The notes beneath the pieces are model-generated. The model saw only the letters and a program-made list of their open reading frames with translations. It made no database searches and had not been told where the DNA came from. Source: Chloroflexota bacterium (GTDB lineage: Bacteria > Chloroflexota > Dehalococcoidia > Lucifugimonadales > JAPUKM01). Taken from it: 7,474 bases of DNA. Shown in pieces: positions 6,045-7,474 of the stretch (position 1 is the stretch's first letter; every line of letters begins with the position of its first letter). A program made the translations under genes and the position numbers. The stretch is from contig JAPUKM010000078.1 in NCBI GenBank assembly GCA_027295645.1, forward strand, positions 1-7,474. The letters run 5' to 3'.

Positions 6045-6638
6045 CTACCCTATCCTCTTCATGACCTCTTCGGAGGTCATCAACTTCCCCACGTTACCCA
6101 GGTTCTTGAGCGATGCCTCATGCAGCGCCATGTTGTAGCCCATCACGCAATCGGATAGCGTAATGACATCAAACTCCCGGGCCACAGCGTCCCGCGCCGT
6201 TCCCTCGACCACACCATTTGTGGCGATCCCGGTGAACACCAGGGTTGTGCCGCCCAGCGAGCGCAGAACCTTCTCCAGCTCTGTCTGGTGCATGGCCGAA
6301 TAACCCCACTTGCGCACCTTGTAGTCCGGCTGGGGTAGGTCGTCGATAGTCTCCTGCCCCCATGTCCCGGCGCGGAAACCCTCCTCCACCAGAAATGGGC
6401 GCAGGTCACGCAAGTGGCCCAGGCCCATGGCTCCACCGTCAAGGTCGGTGAGGATGGTCAACTGAGAGGCCACGATGGGAATGCGCCGCTCCCGGCAGAA
6501 ATTCATCAGGTTACCTATTCGAGGGATGATAGGGCCAATGGGGCCAGGATCGAATCCGTTGCGCGCGAAGACGCCATTCTCACTGCAGAAGTCGTTCTGC
6601 ATGTCCATGACCATAAGGATGTACTTCTCTTCAGCCAT
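6045..6638 (-). CDS. Isochorismatase-like hydrolase lacking the canonical cysteine
   Basis: This 197-residue, full-length protein belongs to the isochorismatase/cysteine-hydrolase superfamily, which includes nicotinamidase, RutB, N-carbamoylsarcosine amidase and maleamate amidohydrolase. The N-terminal strand LMVMDMQNDF carries the catalytic Asp (D12). VRKWGYSAM carries the catalytic Lys (K110). The third motif, TGIATNGVVEGTARDA (136-151), normally has Cys before VE, but here that position is V143 (codon GTG at 6210-6212). The protein thus keeps Asp and Lys but has lost the nucleophile of the amidase branch. Isochorismatases proper (EntB, PhzD) also lack it and use the Asp to cleave an enol ether. 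It could cleave a non-amide bond or have another role; a standard amidase mechanism is not expected. GGAGG 6 nt before ATG 6636-6638 sets the start, and an upstream in-frame ATG (6674) has no such site. It lies 42 nt after the lyase gene and 44 nt before the amidohydrolase. Confidence 0.88.
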   Translation of the reverse strand: MAEEKYILMVMDMQNDFCSENGVFARNGFDPGPIGPIIPRIGNLMNFCRERRIPIVASQLTILTDLDGGAMGLGHLRDLRPFLVEEGFRAGTWGQETIDDLPQPDYKVRKWGYSAMHQTELEKVLRSLGGTTLVFTGIATNGVVEGTARDAVAREFDVITLSDCVMGYNMALHEASLKNLGNVGKLMTSEEVMKRIG

Positions 6639-6644
6639 TCCTAT

Positions 6645-6649
6645 CCTCC
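6645..6649 (-). promoter_or_regulatory. Ribosome-binding site fixing the isochorismatase-like start
   Basis: GGAGG on the minus strand is placed 6 nt upstream of ATG 6636-6638. It follows the TTTT that trails the small hairpin at 6653-6668. It excludes the longer reading from ATG 6672-6674. Confidence 0.7.
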
Positions 6650-6652
6650 AAA

Positions 6653-6668
6653 ATAGCCGCCTGGCTAT
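6653..6668 (-). other. Short hairpin with T tract between lyase and hydrolase genes
   Basis: On the minus strand ATAGCC and GGCTAT form a 6-bp stem with loop AGGC, and the 3' arm runs into TTTTGG. It resembles a very short intrinsic terminator, but the stem is small and the T run is only four bases. The next gene's ribosome-binding site starts right after it. It is more likely a mild attenuator or mRNA-processing element inside an operon, and chance cannot be excluded. Confidence 0.3.
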
Positions 6669-6680
6669 CTCCACTCCAGG

Positions 6681-7474
6681 CTAGCTCTTGCCCGCCACCG
6701 CGTACTCCTTTTCCATCTCATAGATGGCATCCAGGCCAAGGAGCCCCGCAACCTCCTCCCGCTTGCCATACAGAGACGGGTCCACAGCCCCCTCACTCTT
6801 TAGCTGCTCCATAACGCTTCGCACCCACTTGTACACCGCGAACATGGAGCCCCGGTGTATCATTATCTTGAATCCCAGCCTCTCGATCTCCTGTGTCGAC
6901 ACAAGGTCGCCGTTGTAGAGACGTGGCGCATCGGCCAGATCGTGAGCGTATCGCTCCAGGTCCTCGGTGCTCTTGATCCCGTCCACAAACACCATGTCGG
7001 CGCCCGCCTCGTGGTAGGCCCGGCAGCGGCGGATAGTGTCATCCCATCCGTTCACCGCCAGGGCGTCGCTGCGGGCGATGATCAGAAAATCGGGGTCCTC
7101 ACGGGCGTCCACGGCCGCACGCACCTTGGCCACGTGCTCCTCCATGGGGATCACCTGCTTCCCCTCAAAGAAGCCGCACTTCTTTGGAAACACCTGGTCC
7201 TCCAGGTGTATGCCCGCCACACCCGCCTGCTCGTACTCCCTGACCGTTCGCCGCACGTTGATGGCATTCCCGTAGCCGGTATCGGCATCGGCGATGACGG
7301 GCACCGAGACCGTGTTGGCAATACGGCGGGCGTTATCCACCATCTCAGACATGGAGACAAGGCCCACATCCGGGTAGCCCTTGGACATAGCCGTGCCAAA
7401 CCCCGACATGTAGACGATGGGGAAGCCCACGGCCTCCGCGATCTTTGCCATGAAGGCATCGTAGGTGAAGGGCG
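6681..7474 (-). CDS. Isocitrate lyase/PEP mutase superfamily lyase (N-terminus outside window)
   Basis: The frame stays open to the window edge; an internal Met at 7451 is not the start, because the upstream codons PFTYDAF match the family N-terminal region. The rest is a nearly complete (beta/alpha)8 enzyme of the family that holds methylisocitrate lyase, 2,3-dimethylmalate lyase, oxaloacetate hydrolase and PEP mutase. Numbering from Met 7451, the Mg2+-binding DADTGYGN (D55, D57), HLEDQ (E84, D85) and IARSDA (R127) are intact. The gating loop reads PKKCGFFEGK, with the C92 expected of lyases. The His that normally follows CG in lyases is F94 (codon at 7170-7172). It probably cleaves or rearranges a C2-C3 bond of a 2-hydroxy (di)carboxylate or a related 2-oxo acid. 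It precedes the isochorismatase-like gene by 42 nt and is likely the upstream member of that operon. The substrate is not assignable. Confidence 0.9.
   Translation of the reverse strand, partial: PFTYDAFMAKIAEAVGFPIVYMSGFGTAMSKGYPDVGLVSMSEMVDNARRIANTVSVPVIADADTGYGNAINVRRTVREYEQAGVAGIHLEDQVFPKKCGFFEGKQVIPMEEHVAKVRAAVDAREDPDFLIIARSDALAVNGWDDTIRRCRAYHEAGADMVFVDGIKSTEDLERYAHDLADAPRLYNGDLVSTQEIERLGFKIMIHRGSMFAVYKWVRSVMEQLKSEGAVDPSLYGKREEVAGLLGLDAIYEMEKEYAVAGKS

Noticed and set aside
5083..6138. 351-codon plus-strand ORF opposite the amidohydrolase
   Set aside because: Antisense shadow that runs across a gene boundary on the other strand; the composition is not protein-like.
1..7474. Mobile element, CRISPR array, tRNA or rRNA
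   Set aside because: No transposase-like protein, no paired long terminal repeats, no regularly spaced repeats and no recognisable structural RNA were seen.

Overview
This window reads as part of a GC-rich bacterial chromosome in which every supportable gene lies on the minus strand. It holds six catabolic genes, a small cysteine-rich ORF and the start of a lipoprotein gene. The enzyme mix is typical of heterotrophic Chloroflexota (Dehalococcoidia / SAR202-like lineages): a class III CoA-transferase, an acyl-CoA dehydrogenase, an MmgE/PrpD protein, an amidohydrolase, a cysteine-hydrolase-fold protein and a PEP mutase/isocitrate lyase-fold enzyme. The Gly-rich then Thr/Pro-rich stretch after the lipobox of the first gene also fits that phylum. 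The taxonomic call is an inference from gene content and style, not from a marker gene.

Layout in transcription order, from the right-hand end to the left. (1) An isocitrate lyase/PEP mutase superfamily enzyme (7474 to 6681, its start beyond the window). (2) An isochorismatase-like hydrolase (6638 to 6045) with Val where the family nucleophile Cys normally sits. (3) A dihydropyrimidinase/hydantoinase-type amidohydrolase (6000 to 4546). A 143-nt gap (4403-4545) follows, with a weak hairpin and an extended -10 promoter candidate. (4) An acyl-CoA dehydrogenase (4402 to 3224). (5) An MmgE/PrpD family protein (3187 to 1790). (6) A CaiB/BaiF CoA-transferase (1695 to 493), preceded by a perfect 10-bp hairpin. 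(7) A 74-residue four-cysteine protein (487 to 263), probably translationally coupled to the transferase. (8) After a regulatory-looking AT-rich palindrome, the N-terminus of a lipoprotein (128 to 1, truncated by the window edge).

How the genes may work together (inference): the amidohydrolase would open a cyclic amide, imide or ureide. The isochorismatase-fold protein would act on the open-chain product. The CoA-transferase would activate the carboxylic acid, the acyl-CoA dehydrogenase would introduce a double bond, and the MmgE/PrpD protein would dehydrate, hydrate, decarboxylate or epimerise a polycarboxylate. The PEP mutase-fold lyase would finally split a C-C bond. The logic resembles anaerobic nicotinate fermentation (enamidase to 2,3-dimethylmalate lyase) but the gene set is not that pathway, so the substrate is unknown.

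Three apparent long ORFs begin too early. Ribosome-binding sites place the real starts at GTG 1695 (CoA-transferase), GTG 6000 (amidohydrolase) and ATG 6638 (hydrolase). No RNA genes, CRISPR arrays, insertion sequences or plus-strand genes could be supported, and no gene-free stretch exceeds 300 bases.
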